This document shows positions 1 through 7,959 of a stretch of 64,000 nt of DNA, piece after piece. The DNA is taken from positions 1 through 64,000 of the forward strand of contig JBHHYU010000005.1 in NCBI GenBank assembly GCA_046757725.1. The letters run 5' to 3'. Below the pieces are notes generated by a model. That model had not been told where the DNA came from, did no database searches, and was given only the letters and a program-made list of their open reading frames with translations. The position numbers and the translations under genes are program-made. Source of the stretch: JBHHYU01 sp046757725. GTDB taxonomy: Bacteria > Desulfobacterota > Binatia > UBA9968. The stretch's first letter is position 1. Each line of letters begins with the position of its first letter.

Positions 1-21
1 CTTGCTGCGGGGTAGTTCATT
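1..21. repeat. Right half of a REP-like palindrome
   Basis: The window opens inside a palindrome: the first bases match the right half and tail of the complete copy near 28022-28050 (CTTGCTGCGGGGTA, then G/A, then TTCAT). The left half lies outside the window. It sits just downstream of the minus-strand gene ending at 33. The two-copy match is seen directly; that it is a REP-type element is inference. Confidence 0.6.
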
Positions 22-32
22 AAAACTCCTCT

Positions 33-350
33 TTAAAAGCGCGGAGTTTGAGCAACCCCACATCTAGGGCAAACAAGAGGGTCAGGTCCTTTTAGGATCG
101 ACCACCCACAGACACTACAGGTTTCAACCTCCTCACCCAACATACCCCGGATCATGGGACCGCATCGAGCCGCCCCGCAGGGTCCGGTACCGGCGCGGGT
201 TCGCCGACTCACCATCTCAAATGTTTTTGCCCCCGCCTGGATCGCCTTGAGTATAATTCCCTTGCGGATTTTATTGCATAGACAAATTGGGCGATAAGCA
301 TCAACGATCGCCTGCTCTGTTGGTTTTCTTCCAGTCGAACCCGAGTCCAT
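33..350 (-). CDS. BFD-like [2Fe-2S] domain protein with C-terminal zinc ribbon
   Basis: About 105 residues. The N-terminal half has the four-cysteine arrangement of the BFD-like (2Fe-2S)-binding family: C-L-C, then about 30 residues later TRAGTGPCGAARCGP, as seen in NirB and in the small subunits of amino-acid dehydrogenases. The C-terminus has CSVCG...CPRCG, a rubredoxin-like or zinc-ribbon knuckle. The start is placed at the Met 12 bases after the preceding methyltransferase stop; an upstream in-frame Met at 479 would overlap that gene heavily. It probably carries electrons or senses iron/redox in the cytoplasm, but the partner is unknown. It is likely co-transcribed with the methyltransferase. 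Confidence 0.75.
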   Translation of the reverse strand: MDSGSTGRKPTEQAIVDAYRPICLCNKIRKGIILKAIQAGAKTFEMVSRRTRAGTGPCGAARCGPMIRGMLGEEVETCSVCGWSILKGPDPLVCPRCGVAQTPRF

Positions 351-361
351 ATGGGTAAAAA

Positions 362-1381
362 CTAATTTTTTTCTCCTATAACCAACGAGGACAGAAGGGG
401 GGAGGGGAGAGGTATGTGCCGGACTGCTTCGAAACCCGCCGTCTCGAGCCAGCCTTTTATTTCTTTGAAGGCGTAGCATCTCCCATTTCTAGTCGTTAGC
501 AGCATCAGCAGGGAAAAAACTGCTCCGACAGATGGTTCGGTAAGATCCTCGTTTAAAACATGATCCTTCAGGACGATCTTCCCTCCGGCTTCTAGGCGTG
601 GATAAATTTTCGCCATGAGACGGGTATTTTCTTTGACCCCTTCTCCATGGATAATATTGGACAGGAAGACCATCTGGTAGGTACCGGGAATGGGGTCTGT
701 TCGGTAATTTCCGGTAACCAGTTTTATCTGAGTCCCCAGTCCGGCCGCTGCCACGAATCTCTCCGTGATCTTCATCGTACCGGGAAGGTCAAGAATAGTA
801 ACCCGCAGCCCGGGATATTTTCGACAGAAGCAGATTGGATAGGTTCCTGGACCGGAGCCGATATCCAAGAGTTTTGTTATGCCGACTAAATTGAGCTGTT
901 CCAGCAAAATCTCGGCATCCCCACGGGCTCTCACGAGGGAGTGCATCGCACCGATGAATTGCTCTGTCTCCTTTGGGTCCTTTTGAAACATATCCGTAGG
1001 ACGAACGGGTTTGCCGGTTTGAACGGCCTTCTTCAAAGCACCCCACGAGTCCCACAGGGTGGATTCAAAGAGGATCATGTCCCCGAAGTATTTAGGTGAA
1101 CTGGTAACCAGGTAGGTAGCCGAGATGGAGGATAAAGAATAAAGATGCTCTCTTTTCTTTAGGAGGCCGAGAGCTACCAGTGCATTGAGTAACAGCTCCA
1201 TGGCTCTTCTATTGGCACGTAAAGAGCGTCCTACCGCAGTCGCGTCTAGATTTTTGCTATTGAGGAGATCGAAAATGCCGAGGGTTACGGCCACCTGTAT
1301 AATGCGCGCCTCAACATGACTGCTCGCAAGCCTGGACAGCTCCGAAAAGTCCATAGGATTCCTTATGAAAGATGGGTCCAT
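362..1381 (-). CDS. SAM-dependent O-methyltransferase, family 2 (plant COMT/CrtF-like)
   Basis: 339 residues. Residues 10-100 form a winged-helix dimerisation region (ELSRLASSHVEARIIQVAVTLGIFDLL) typical of two-domain O-methyltransferases. Residues about 165-335 carry the Rossmann fold with the SAM motif I LLDIGSGPGTYP and the acidic end of strand 2 (TILDLP). These enzymes methylate hydroxyl groups of small aromatic or isoprenoid molecules; the substrate here cannot be read from sequence. An alternative start is the Met nine codons later. The BFD/zinc-ribbon gene follows 12 bases after the stop, suggesting an operon. Confidence 0.82.
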   Translation of the reverse strand: MDPSFIRNPMDFSELSRLASSHVEARIIQVAVTLGIFDLLNSKNLDATAVGRSLRANRRAMELLLNALVALGLLKKREHLYSLSSISATYLVTSSPKYFGDMILFESTLWDSWGALKKAVQTGKPVRPTDMFQKDPKETEQFIGAMHSLVRARGDAEILLEQLNLVGITKLLDIGSGPGTYPICFCRKYPGLRVTILDLPGTMKITERFVAAAGLGTQIKLVTGNYRTDPIPGTYQMVFLSNIIHGEGVKENTRLMAKIYPRLEAGGKIVLKDHVLNEDLTEPSVGAVFSLLMLLTTRNGRCYAFKEIKGWLETAGFEAVRHIPLPSPLLSSLVIGEKN

Positions 1382-1409
1382 TCGTTGGTCTCTGGGGAAT
1401 GGATACGGT

Positions 1410-2855
1410 TTATAGTCTTTCGACGATTCGATAAGCGCGACTCTTCGGTTTCAGAGGTGTGACAATTCCTAGTTTGATCATGCTTCGGATCTCACGATAG
1501 GCGGTATCCCTGTCTACCTCTCCTACAGTCTGATAATCGGCACTGGAAAAGGATTTACCGTGGGAGTAGGCGTATACCAGAAGGCGCCTTTGTCGGAAGT
1601 TGATCCTGGATATCCCGAACTGGTTAAGCCATTGTAACGTAGCATCATCGTAAATGGGTGTGTTTCGCAAAGTAACTATAAAGAAAAAACCTTCGGTGGA
1701 GAACTCTGGAGGTCGCAGGACATAGTGCTCCATTTCCTGGAAAATACGAGGTATCCCCTCTCCGATCTCTCTCATGTAACCCAGATCTGTCAATACACGT
1801 GTAAGTAATGGATTGCGCGAGAAATGGATCCTTTTTCGCTGGCGTAACTGGTCGAGGGTAACCGGAGAAGGTGGGAGACCAGGACTACGGACTTCGATAC
1901 GGTCGTCAAACATGCAGATTTCTACGGAGGTACCCACCAATCCATAATCGCGATGAGCCACCGCATTGACCAGAGTTTCCTGCCATGCGTAGGTAGGATA
2001 TTCCAGCCGCTCGCGGAAAAAGAGATCGTAAAGGACAGTCCTTTCTCGGATGTGCTCTTTAATTCTGCCAACGGCCTCATCGATCAAGCGGAAGAGGGGA
2101 GCTTCAAAGCGGATTCGTTTAATAATATTGAGAGAGGTTCCATGTTGGCGCTCTGTACCCTCGTACTTGATGAAGTCGATTCCGCAGCGGGGATGCCACC
2201 GTGAAGGATCCTTGCCGAACAAAAGAAGAGCTGCCATGGTGATGGAAGGTTTTTCAAATGAATTATCAATCAGATGGTAGGTTTGGTTGAGCACGACCTT
2301 CGAATCCCGAGGGTCCTGAACCTTGTCGAGGAAAGCCTGAATAGCGCTCGGATCCAGTTCTTTCCAGGAGGCGCCCGCGATATGCTGGCGCTCATAAAAA
2401 TAGGATTTTTTGCCTTCTTTTAGACTTTGGATCTGCTCCGAGGGCAGAGATGGAGTTTCGGTGGCGATGCGGTAAAAGGTGCGTCCCCCTGCAACGCGGT
2501 GGATCTCGAAGCCCGAGGTCACTTCAAACTTGAGGAGCAAAAGGTTCCCTAGATGAATGCGTTGGCAGTAAGCATTCAGTGGGGGCATCGAGAGTGTACT
2601 CGTTGCTCCGATCAGAACCTGAACCTCCTCAGAAGTGTGGGGAACACCTGTAACGCTCTTGTCCGGCTCCACTCCTACCAGAAGGGTCCCGCCGTCGGAA
2701 TTGGCCATCCCGGTCAGCACTCGTACGATCTCTCGGGCGAGATCGTCACATTTTTTTCTCTGGACCCCCGCTTTTTTAGTTCCGTAAGCGCTGATAAAAG
2801 CGAAGAACTGTCCTCGTTCCTGCTTAAGTAAGAGCCCTAAATCCTCGTCTGGCAT
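1410..2855 (-). CDS. AlbA_2/Schlafen-type ATP-binding transcriptional regulator (COG2865-like)
   Basis: 481 residues. The N-terminal 140 residues have the AlbA_2 (divergent AAA_4) signature DLAREIVRVLTGMANSDGGTLLVGV. Residues 270-390 match the helicase/HATPase-like C-terminal module of this family: LVNAVAHRDYG, then the RNPLLTRVLTDLGYMREIGEGI motif. A winged-helix-like tail follows. Proteins of this class are often mis-annotated as RecG-like helicases and usually act as DNA-binding regulators or in defence contexts. No defence genes flank it here. The start at 2855 has no obvious Shine-Dalgarno sequence. Confidence 0.75.
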   Translation of the reverse strand: MPDEDLGLLLKQERGQFFAFISAYGTKKAGVQRKKCDDLAREIVRVLTGMANSDGGTLLVGVEPDKSVTGVPHTSEEVQVLIGATSTLSMPPLNAYCQRIHLGNLLLLKFEVTSGFEIHRVAGGRTFYRIATETPSLPSEQIQSLKEGKKSYFYERQHIAGASWKELDPSAIQAFLDKVQDPRDSKVVLNQTYHLIDNSFEKPSITMAALLLFGKDPSRWHPRCGIDFIKYEGTERQHGTSLNIIKRIRFEAPLFRLIDEAVGRIKEHIRERTVLYDLFFRERLEYPTYAWQETLVNAVAHRDYGLVGTSVEICMFDDRIEVRSPGLPPSPVTLDQLRQRKRIHFSRNPLLTRVLTDLGYMREIGEGIPRIFQEMEHYVLRPPEFSTEGFFFIVTLRNTPIYDDATLQWLNQFGISRINFRQRRLLVYAYSHGKSFSSADYQTVGEVDRDTAYREIRSMIKLGIVTPLKPKSRAYRIVERL

Positions 2856-2942
2856 GATAACAATTCGAAGTACCGTGTTCGGCGGTCCGAAATCAGGTGA
2901 TCATTAGGACCGAAACGCTAATCGCTTACAGCCGCTCGTGGT

Positions 2943-4091
2943 TTAGGCCTTTGTAGCATTGAGTCGAAGAATCTCTAAGACCATCTCAGCCGAGAGATAC
3001 AAGTCGTTGAGATCAAGCCATTCCTTGATCGTATGGATCTCCCGCATGCCCGTGGAAAGGTTTGCTACCACCAGGCCTTTTTGGCTGAACACATTAGCGT
3101 CGCAGCCTCCGCCGGTAGGTTGCGTTTTTAGCCCTATTCCAAGATTATGGGCGGCAGCCTGGACAAGGCATACAATACCGGAGTCATCCGGAATATCTAA
3201 TTGATCGTAATCTCTTTCTATCTTTGCCTCTACAGTGGCCTGAAAAATTTTCCCGTCAATTTGCAGAGATTGCCGTGCGGCAGCATCTTGTAGGCACTGG
3301 AGCATGTCATGGGTCTGCCGTTCTAATTTTTCGCTGCTATGGCTTCTGGCTTCTGCTCTCAGAGTAACTAAATTGGGAATAATGTTGACGGCCGTTCCAC
3401 CGTCAATCAGCCCGATGTTGGCCGTGGTCTCTTCATCGATCCTGCCGAGCTTCATTTTGGAGATTCCTTCCGCGGCGACTTGAACGGCGCTGATTCCTTT
3501 CTCCGGACAAACACCCGCGTGGGCTTCCAATCCCCGAATGGAAAAAACCATTCGGTTGGCCGCCGGTGCTTTGGTAAACAGAAAGCCGACGGAATCGCTA
3601 TCTAGCACAAGACCACTCCGTGCCGTCAGAGAAGTAACATCTAAGCCTTTGGCACCAAGAAGTCCGGCTTCCTCGCAGATCGTAAATACCACATCTATAT
3701 CGCTGGTGGGAAGCTGGTTCTCTCGCACCACCCGCAGGACCTCACAGATGATGGCAACGCCGGTCTTATCATCTCCACCAAGGATGGTACGGCCATCGCT
3801 GCGCAGTATGTCGCCCTCTAGCACCGGTACAATTCCTTCCCCCGGCTTCACGGTGTCCATGTGAGCCGAGAGAAGGAGCGGCTCAGAGGCAGGGGTGTTG
3901 CCATGAAAATGTGCGATGAGATTACCTGCTGTTCCCCCGATCTTTGCACCGGCATCATCCATTTGTACGTCCCCACCGATTTCTTCCAACTCTCTCTTAA
4001 GGCGCATAGCAATGGCGTATTCTTTACGGGAAAGGCTATCAATCTTTATGAGTTCGATGAGTAGACTCTTAAGTCGGTCCTTACGAATCAT
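2943..4091 (-). CDS. M20-family metallopeptidase, tripeptidase T-like
   Basis: About 382 residues. Metal ligands of the M20/M25/M40 co-catalytic zinc peptidases are in order: SAHMDTVKPGEG (His, Asp), GGDDKTG (bridging Asp), EEAGLLGA (general-base Glu plus metal Glu), LDSD, and a late His in REIHTIKEW. A dimerisation insert lies at about residues 170-280. The family cleaves N-terminal residues from short peptides in the cytoplasm. The start is set at MIRKDRLK because GGAGG sits eight bases upstream. The longer reading to 4178 would run into the exonuclease gene. Confidence 0.88.
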   Translation of the reverse strand: MIRKDRLKSLLIELIKIDSLSRKEYAIAMRLKRELEEIGGDVQMDDAGAKIGGTAGNLIAHFHGNTPASEPLLLSAHMDTVKPGEGIVPVLEGDILRSDGRTILGGDDKTGVAIICEVLRVVRENQLPTSDIDVVFTICEEAGLLGAKGLDVTSLTARSGLVLDSDSVGFLFTKAPAANRMVFSIRGLEAHAGVCPEKGISAVQVAAEGISKMKLGRIDEETTANIGLIDGGTAVNIIPNLVTLRAEARSHSSEKLERQTHDMLQCLQDAAARQSLQIDGKIFQATVEAKIERDYDQLDIPDDSGIVCLVQAAAHNLGIGLKTQPTGGGCDANVFSQKGLVVANLSTGMREIHTIKEWLDLNDLYLSAEMVLEILRLNATKA

Positions 4092-4125
4092 AGAAGTTGC
4101 CTCCGGATCGGCGCCCGGCCCAGTC

Positions 4126-5010
4126 CTATTCTGCGGAATCCAGACCTCTGAGAAGCTGCGTGAACTCCAGTTCGGCAAAGAGACCGCGTAGTTTTTCTTT
4201 AGAAGGACTCTGATAGATGAGTTGTTCCAGGTCTACCCGGATGGGAACATCGGTCCTTACCGTTGCCAGTCTCCGGCTCAGGTAGGCACTTTCCTTCCCG
4301 CTGATCAGGGCACTACGGATACGGTCCGGGCCCTTCAGGCCTGTTCTCTCCAATTCGTCTAAATGGTCAAAGAGGTTTTCCAAGGAATGGTACTTTTGGA
4401 TTAAGACGGTGGCTGTTTTTATCCCGATCCCCTTTACTCCAGGAATATTATCAATGGAATCCCCGAGCAGTCCCATAACTTCGACTACCTCGCTGGGCTC
4501 CACCCCAAATTTTTCCTTGACCTGTTCGACACCGACCCATTTCTTTTTGGCGGTATCAAGTAGTTTGATTTTTGTGCTCACGAGTTGCATGAAATCCTTA
4601 TCCCCCGAAACAATAACGACCTCAGTCCCCTGAGAAGCATAGACCCTGGATAGGGTCGCGATAAGGTCATCGGCCTCAAACCCGTCAAGTTCCAGCGCGG
4701 GAAGATTCAGCGCCTCGAGAATCTTTCGGATGTACGGGAACTGGGGAATGAGATCGGGCGGCGCCTCTGGTCGATTTCCTTTATAATCCGGATAGATTTC
4801 GTTTCGGAAAGTCTCACGACCGGCATCTAGGACAACGGCCACATACTTGGGCTGACGTGACTTCAAAAAACTAAGGGTCATGGTGGTGAAGCCGTAGATT
4901 GCGTGAGTCGGTAAACCTGCGGCGTTGGAAAGGGGAGGGAGCGCAAAAAAGGCACGAAAGACATAGGAGCTCCCATCTAGGAGATAAACACATGGATGTA
5001 CATCCGTCAT
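4126..5010 (-). CDS. Stand-alone 5'-3' exonuclease (PolA N-terminal-like flap nuclease)
   Basis: 294 residues, matching the 5'-nuclease domain of DNA polymerase I without the polymerase. Catalytic acids are visible in YLLDGSSYVFRAFF, FEADDLIATL and SGDKDFMQLV. The helix-three-turn-helix follows as GDSIDNIPGVKGIGIKTA. It should cleave flaps and RNA primers at branched DNA during replication and repair. Stand-alone copies usually coexist with a full PolA elsewhere, which cannot be checked here. The M20 peptidase follows 34 bases downstream on the same strand. Confidence 0.9.
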   Translation of the reverse strand: MTDVHPCVYLLDGSSYVFRAFFALPPLSNAAGLPTHAIYGFTTMTLSFLKSRQPKYVAVVLDAGRETFRNEIYPDYKGNRPEAPPDLIPQFPYIRKILEALNLPALELDGFEADDLIATLSRVYASQGTEVVIVSGDKDFMQLVSTKIKLLDTAKKKWVGVEQVKEKFGVEPSEVVEVMGLLGDSIDNIPGVKGIGIKTATVLIQKYHSLENLFDHLDELERTGLKGPDRIRSALISGKESAYLSRRLATVRTDVPIRVDLEQLIYQSPSKEKLRGLFAELEFTQLLRGLDSAE

Positions 5011-5226
5011 CGTAAGAGATCTCTCGTTATGAAAACCACACTAACAAAGGTAATGATTTAAGTCCAGATAGGGTTTTGCAGAGATGGAAGACAAGGAAAG
5101 GGAAAAGCGTGAAAAAAACTATCCTGAGGAAAAGTTGGGACCGAGAGACTGACAATGATTGAGAGGTGGGTTAGAAGAAGATTCTGCGGCAGCTAGGACT
5201 TAAGGTCACCCGCGTTTTGTTTCTCT

Positions 5227-6642
5227 TCAAACCTTTTTGCGAGAAACGTTATTGATCCTTGGACCGTAGAAGCTCTCCGCACATTCCATGAGCGTTTCCG
5301 ATAGGGTAGGATGGGGATGCACCGATTCCGCAAGGTCTTTCGCGGTTGCCCCCATTTCCATGGCAAGAACTCCTTCGCTGATAAGTTCGCCGGATCCGAC
5401 ACCAACAATCCCGACACCAAGAATCCGTTCGGTCTCCGGCTCAATGATTAGTTTAGTGAGCCCATCCGGCCTGTCCATACTCATTGCTTTTCCCGAGCCG
5501 GACCAGGGAAACTTCACGATTCTTATGGAAATGTTTTTCTCCCTAGCCTCCCGCTCAGTTAGGCCACACCACGCCACCTCTGGATCAGTAAAAATCACCG
5601 CGGGAATAATGACACGATCAAAGGTGCTCGATTCCCCAGTGATCACCTCCACGGCAATCTTTGCTTCCTTTGTGGCCTTGTGAGCCAGGAGGGGGCCGCC
5701 ATTGACATCGCCAATAGAATATATATTGGGATCGGAAGTTTGCTGCTTCGCATTGCATTGGATAAAACCATTCTCGTCTTTCGTCACTCTCGTGTTCTCA
5801 AGCCCCATGTCGCTGTCGTTAGGAATACGCCCGACGGTAACCAATACCCAGTCATAAAGCTCCTCCTTTTTTTGATGCTGAACTTGCATGGTAACTTTGA
5901 TCTGTTTTTTGCTCGTTGCCATCTTTAACACTTTCGTGCGCAAGCGTACTTCCTGAAAAGCCTTTTTCGTGTATCGTACTACAGGCCGAACCAGATCTGC
6001 ATCCACTTCCGGCAATAGGCTATCCATGGTTTCAGCCAATATGACATGGCTTCCAAGAGTAGCGTAAACGGTCCCCAATTCGAGGCCGATATATCCACCC
6101 CCTACGACGAAGAGATTTTTAGGAATCTCCTCCAGTTCGAGGGCCTCGGTGGACGTCATGATTCGTCGGTTTCCCAGATCGAACGCGGCCGGCATGGCGG
6201 GCTTCGTCCCCACGGCGATGATTGCCTTTTCATAGGCGATAAATTTTTGACCTTGCGGCGTTTCCACTCGCAGAAGACGGGAGTCCTCGAAATGACCCTT
6301 GCCGTGCAGTACGGTGATACCGTGTTTGTGGCCCAGCCCGATAAGGCCCTGGGCGAGCCTTTCGATAATGGATTCCTTCCACGCACGCAGTTTGTCAAGG
6401 CTAATCTTGGGTTTGCCGAAAACGATTCCCCTGGTACCGGACTCGGTAACCTCAGTAATGAGACGCGTGGCGTGGAGAAGCGCCTTGGACGGAATGCAGC
6501 CACGATTGAGGCAGACCCCGCCGAGGCGAGGCGACTGTTCCACCAGAATGACCTTCTTACCTCTGTCGGCGGCGTAAAAAGCAGCTGTATAACCACCCGG
6601 CCCCGCACCGACAACCACGAGATCTGTTTTAATGGTTTCCAT
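5227..6642 (-). CDS. lpdA: Dihydrolipoyl dehydrogenase (E3)
   Basis: 471 residues, full length. It has an N-terminal FAD motif VVGAGPGGYTAA, the redox disulfide in GGVCLNRGCIPSK (Cys44/Cys49), an NAD-binding GGGYIGLE, and the C-terminal active-site HPHPTLSE. It re-oxidises dihydrolipoamide of the E2 subunit with NAD+. It is the last gene of the aceE-aceF-lpdA set, 21 bases after aceF, so it most likely serves pyruvate dehydrogenase, though E3 is often shared with other 2-oxoacid complexes. No clear terminator was found in the roughly 200 non-coding bases downstream. Confidence 0.96.
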   Translation of the reverse strand: METIKTDLVVVGAGPGGYTAAFYAADRGKKVILVEQSPRLGGVCLNRGCIPSKALLHATRLITEVTESGTRGIVFGKPKISLDKLRAWKESIIERLAQGLIGLGHKHGITVLHGKGHFEDSRLLRVETPQGQKFIAYEKAIIAVGTKPAMPAAFDLGNRRIMTSTEALELEEIPKNLFVVGGGYIGLELGTVYATLGSHVILAETMDSLLPEVDADLVRPVVRYTKKAFQEVRLRTKVLKMATSKKQIKVTMQVQHQKKEELYDWVLVTVGRIPNDSDMGLENTRVTKDENGFIQCNAKQQTSDPNIYSIGDVNGGPLLAHKATKEAKIAVEVITGESSTFDRVIIPAVIFTDPEVAWCGLTEREAREKNISIRIVKFPWSGSGKAMSMDRPDGLTKLIIEPETERILGVGIVGVGSGELISEGVLAMEMGATAKDLAESVHPHPTLSETLMECAESFYGPRINNVSRKKV

Positions 6643-6663
6643 AGGCTTCAGCGTTGCAATACC

Positions 6664-7926
6664 TTAACCGGTAAGCTCTGCTTCATTGAAATGTTCTAAA
6701 GCGTAGACGATCTCGCGGATAAAGCGGACTGCATTGGCTCCATCGATCACTCGATGGTCGTAGGAAAGGCTTAGAGGCAGCATCGTGCGTACCGCTGTCT
6801 GCTGATTTATACTCACAACCTTTGACATTCCCCGTCCCAAACCTAGCACGGCCACCTGAGGTTTATAAATAATCGGAGTAAAATAAGTGCTCCCTATGGT
6901 CCCCTGATTGGAAATGGTAAAAGAGCCTCCCAGGAGTTCCTCGAGAGACACTTTTCTCCGCCTCGTTTTCTCCGTCAACTCGGACAGTTCTTTAGAGAGT
7001 TTCAGCATGTCTTTTTTATCCACGTCCTTGATCACCGGAACAATGAGACCCGCCTCAGTATCCACAGCGATGCATACGTGATAATAGTCCTTGTAGACGA
7101 TCTCCCCTGTAACGTCATCCAAACTTGAATTAAAAACCGGGTGCTTTTTAAGAGCCTGAATTACCGCCTTTAAGACAAAAGAGGTAAGAGTCAGGTGGAC
7201 GCGCTTTTTCTTATACAACGGAGCTTGCCTCTTTCTCATTGCCAAAACGGATGTGATATCCGCTTCATCAAATTGAGTTATATGAGGAATGGTGGCCCAG
7301 GATTCGACCATCCTCTTACCGACGGTCCGTCTTAGAGACGTTATCGGTTCCCTGCGGACCGGCCCCCACTTCGAAAAATCGATGCCTTCAGCCGTTGAAG
7401 GGGACTGGAGTTCCCTTGTCGGAACGATTCGCTGAGAGGCCAATTGCTGTAAATGCTCGATGTAAGACTTCAAGTCGCGAAGGACGATTCTTCCTCCCCG
7501 CTCACTCCCTTTGACTCTGGTCAAATCAATGCCCAATTCTCTTGCGGTTTTTCTTATGGAAGGAGAGGCCGGAGGTCCAAGTCCGCTGGGGGATTTAGTT
7601 TCCTGCTGCGGCACGGCACTTTCTTCACCATCTGTCGTTTCCTCAGTCGGATCGACTCTATCTTCCGGTTTCTCAGCGATATCGTCGTTTGTGTTTTTCG
7701 GCGCCACAGAAATCAGTGCTTGACCTACTGTGATGGCATCGCCCTCTTTAACGTATATCCGGGTCACTTTACCCGATAACGTCGAAGGAATGGGGGCGAT
7801 CGCCTTTTCATTCTCCAGCTCCAGGATGGTCTGATCCACCGCAATTTCATCACCCTCACTCACGAGGATGTTAACTACCGTAGCGGAGTCAGCACCTTCA
7901 CCCAGGCGCGGGAGTTTAATATCCAT
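6664..7926 (-). CDS. aceF: Dihydrolipoamide acetyltransferase (E2) of pyruvate dehydrogenase
   Basis: 420 residues. There is one N-terminal lipoyl domain with the lipoylated lysine at about residue 41 (LENEKA, where many E2s have ETDKA). An Ala/Pro/Glu-rich linker follows, then a peripheral-subunit-binding domain near 120-160 (SIRKTARELGIDLTRVKGSERGGRI). The C-terminal catalytic domain ends in SYDHRVIDGANAVRF, with the active-site His and Asp. A single lipoyl domain contrasts with the three of E. coli AceF. It transfers acetyl groups to CoA within the complex. The gene lies 33 bases after aceE. Confidence 0.95.
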   Translation of the reverse strand: MDIKLPRLGEGADSATVVNILVSEGDEIAVDQTILELENEKAIAPIPSTLSGKVTRIYVKEGDAITVGQALISVAPKNTNDDIAEKPEDRVDPTEETTDGEESAVPQQETKSPSGLGPPASPSIRKTARELGIDLTRVKGSERGGRIVLRDLKSYIEHLQQLASQRIVPTRELQSPSTAEGIDFSKWGPVRREPITSLRRTVGKRMVESWATIPHITQFDEADITSVLAMRKRQAPLYKKKRVHLTLTSFVLKAVIQALKKHPVFNSSLDDVTGEIVYKDYYHVCIAVDTEAGLIVPVIKDVDKKDMLKLSKELSELTEKTRRRKVSLEELLGGSFTISNQGTIGSTYFTPIIYKPQVAVLGLGRGMSKVVSINQQTAVRTMLPLSLSYDHRVIDGANAVRFIREIVYALEHFNEAELTG

Positions 7927-7959
7927 GACCTTAGGGCTTCAAATTTCTAAGCAGGGTGT

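Noticed and set aside
1410..2855. Defence-system gene (Schlafen-like ATPase)
   Set aside because: AlbA_2 proteins can be in defence islands, but the neighbours here are metabolic and replication genes.
6046..6699. Long plus-strand ORFs antisense to lpdA, aceF, sucC and similar genes
   Set aside because: Mirror ORFs of high-confidence genes; no motifs or start signals.
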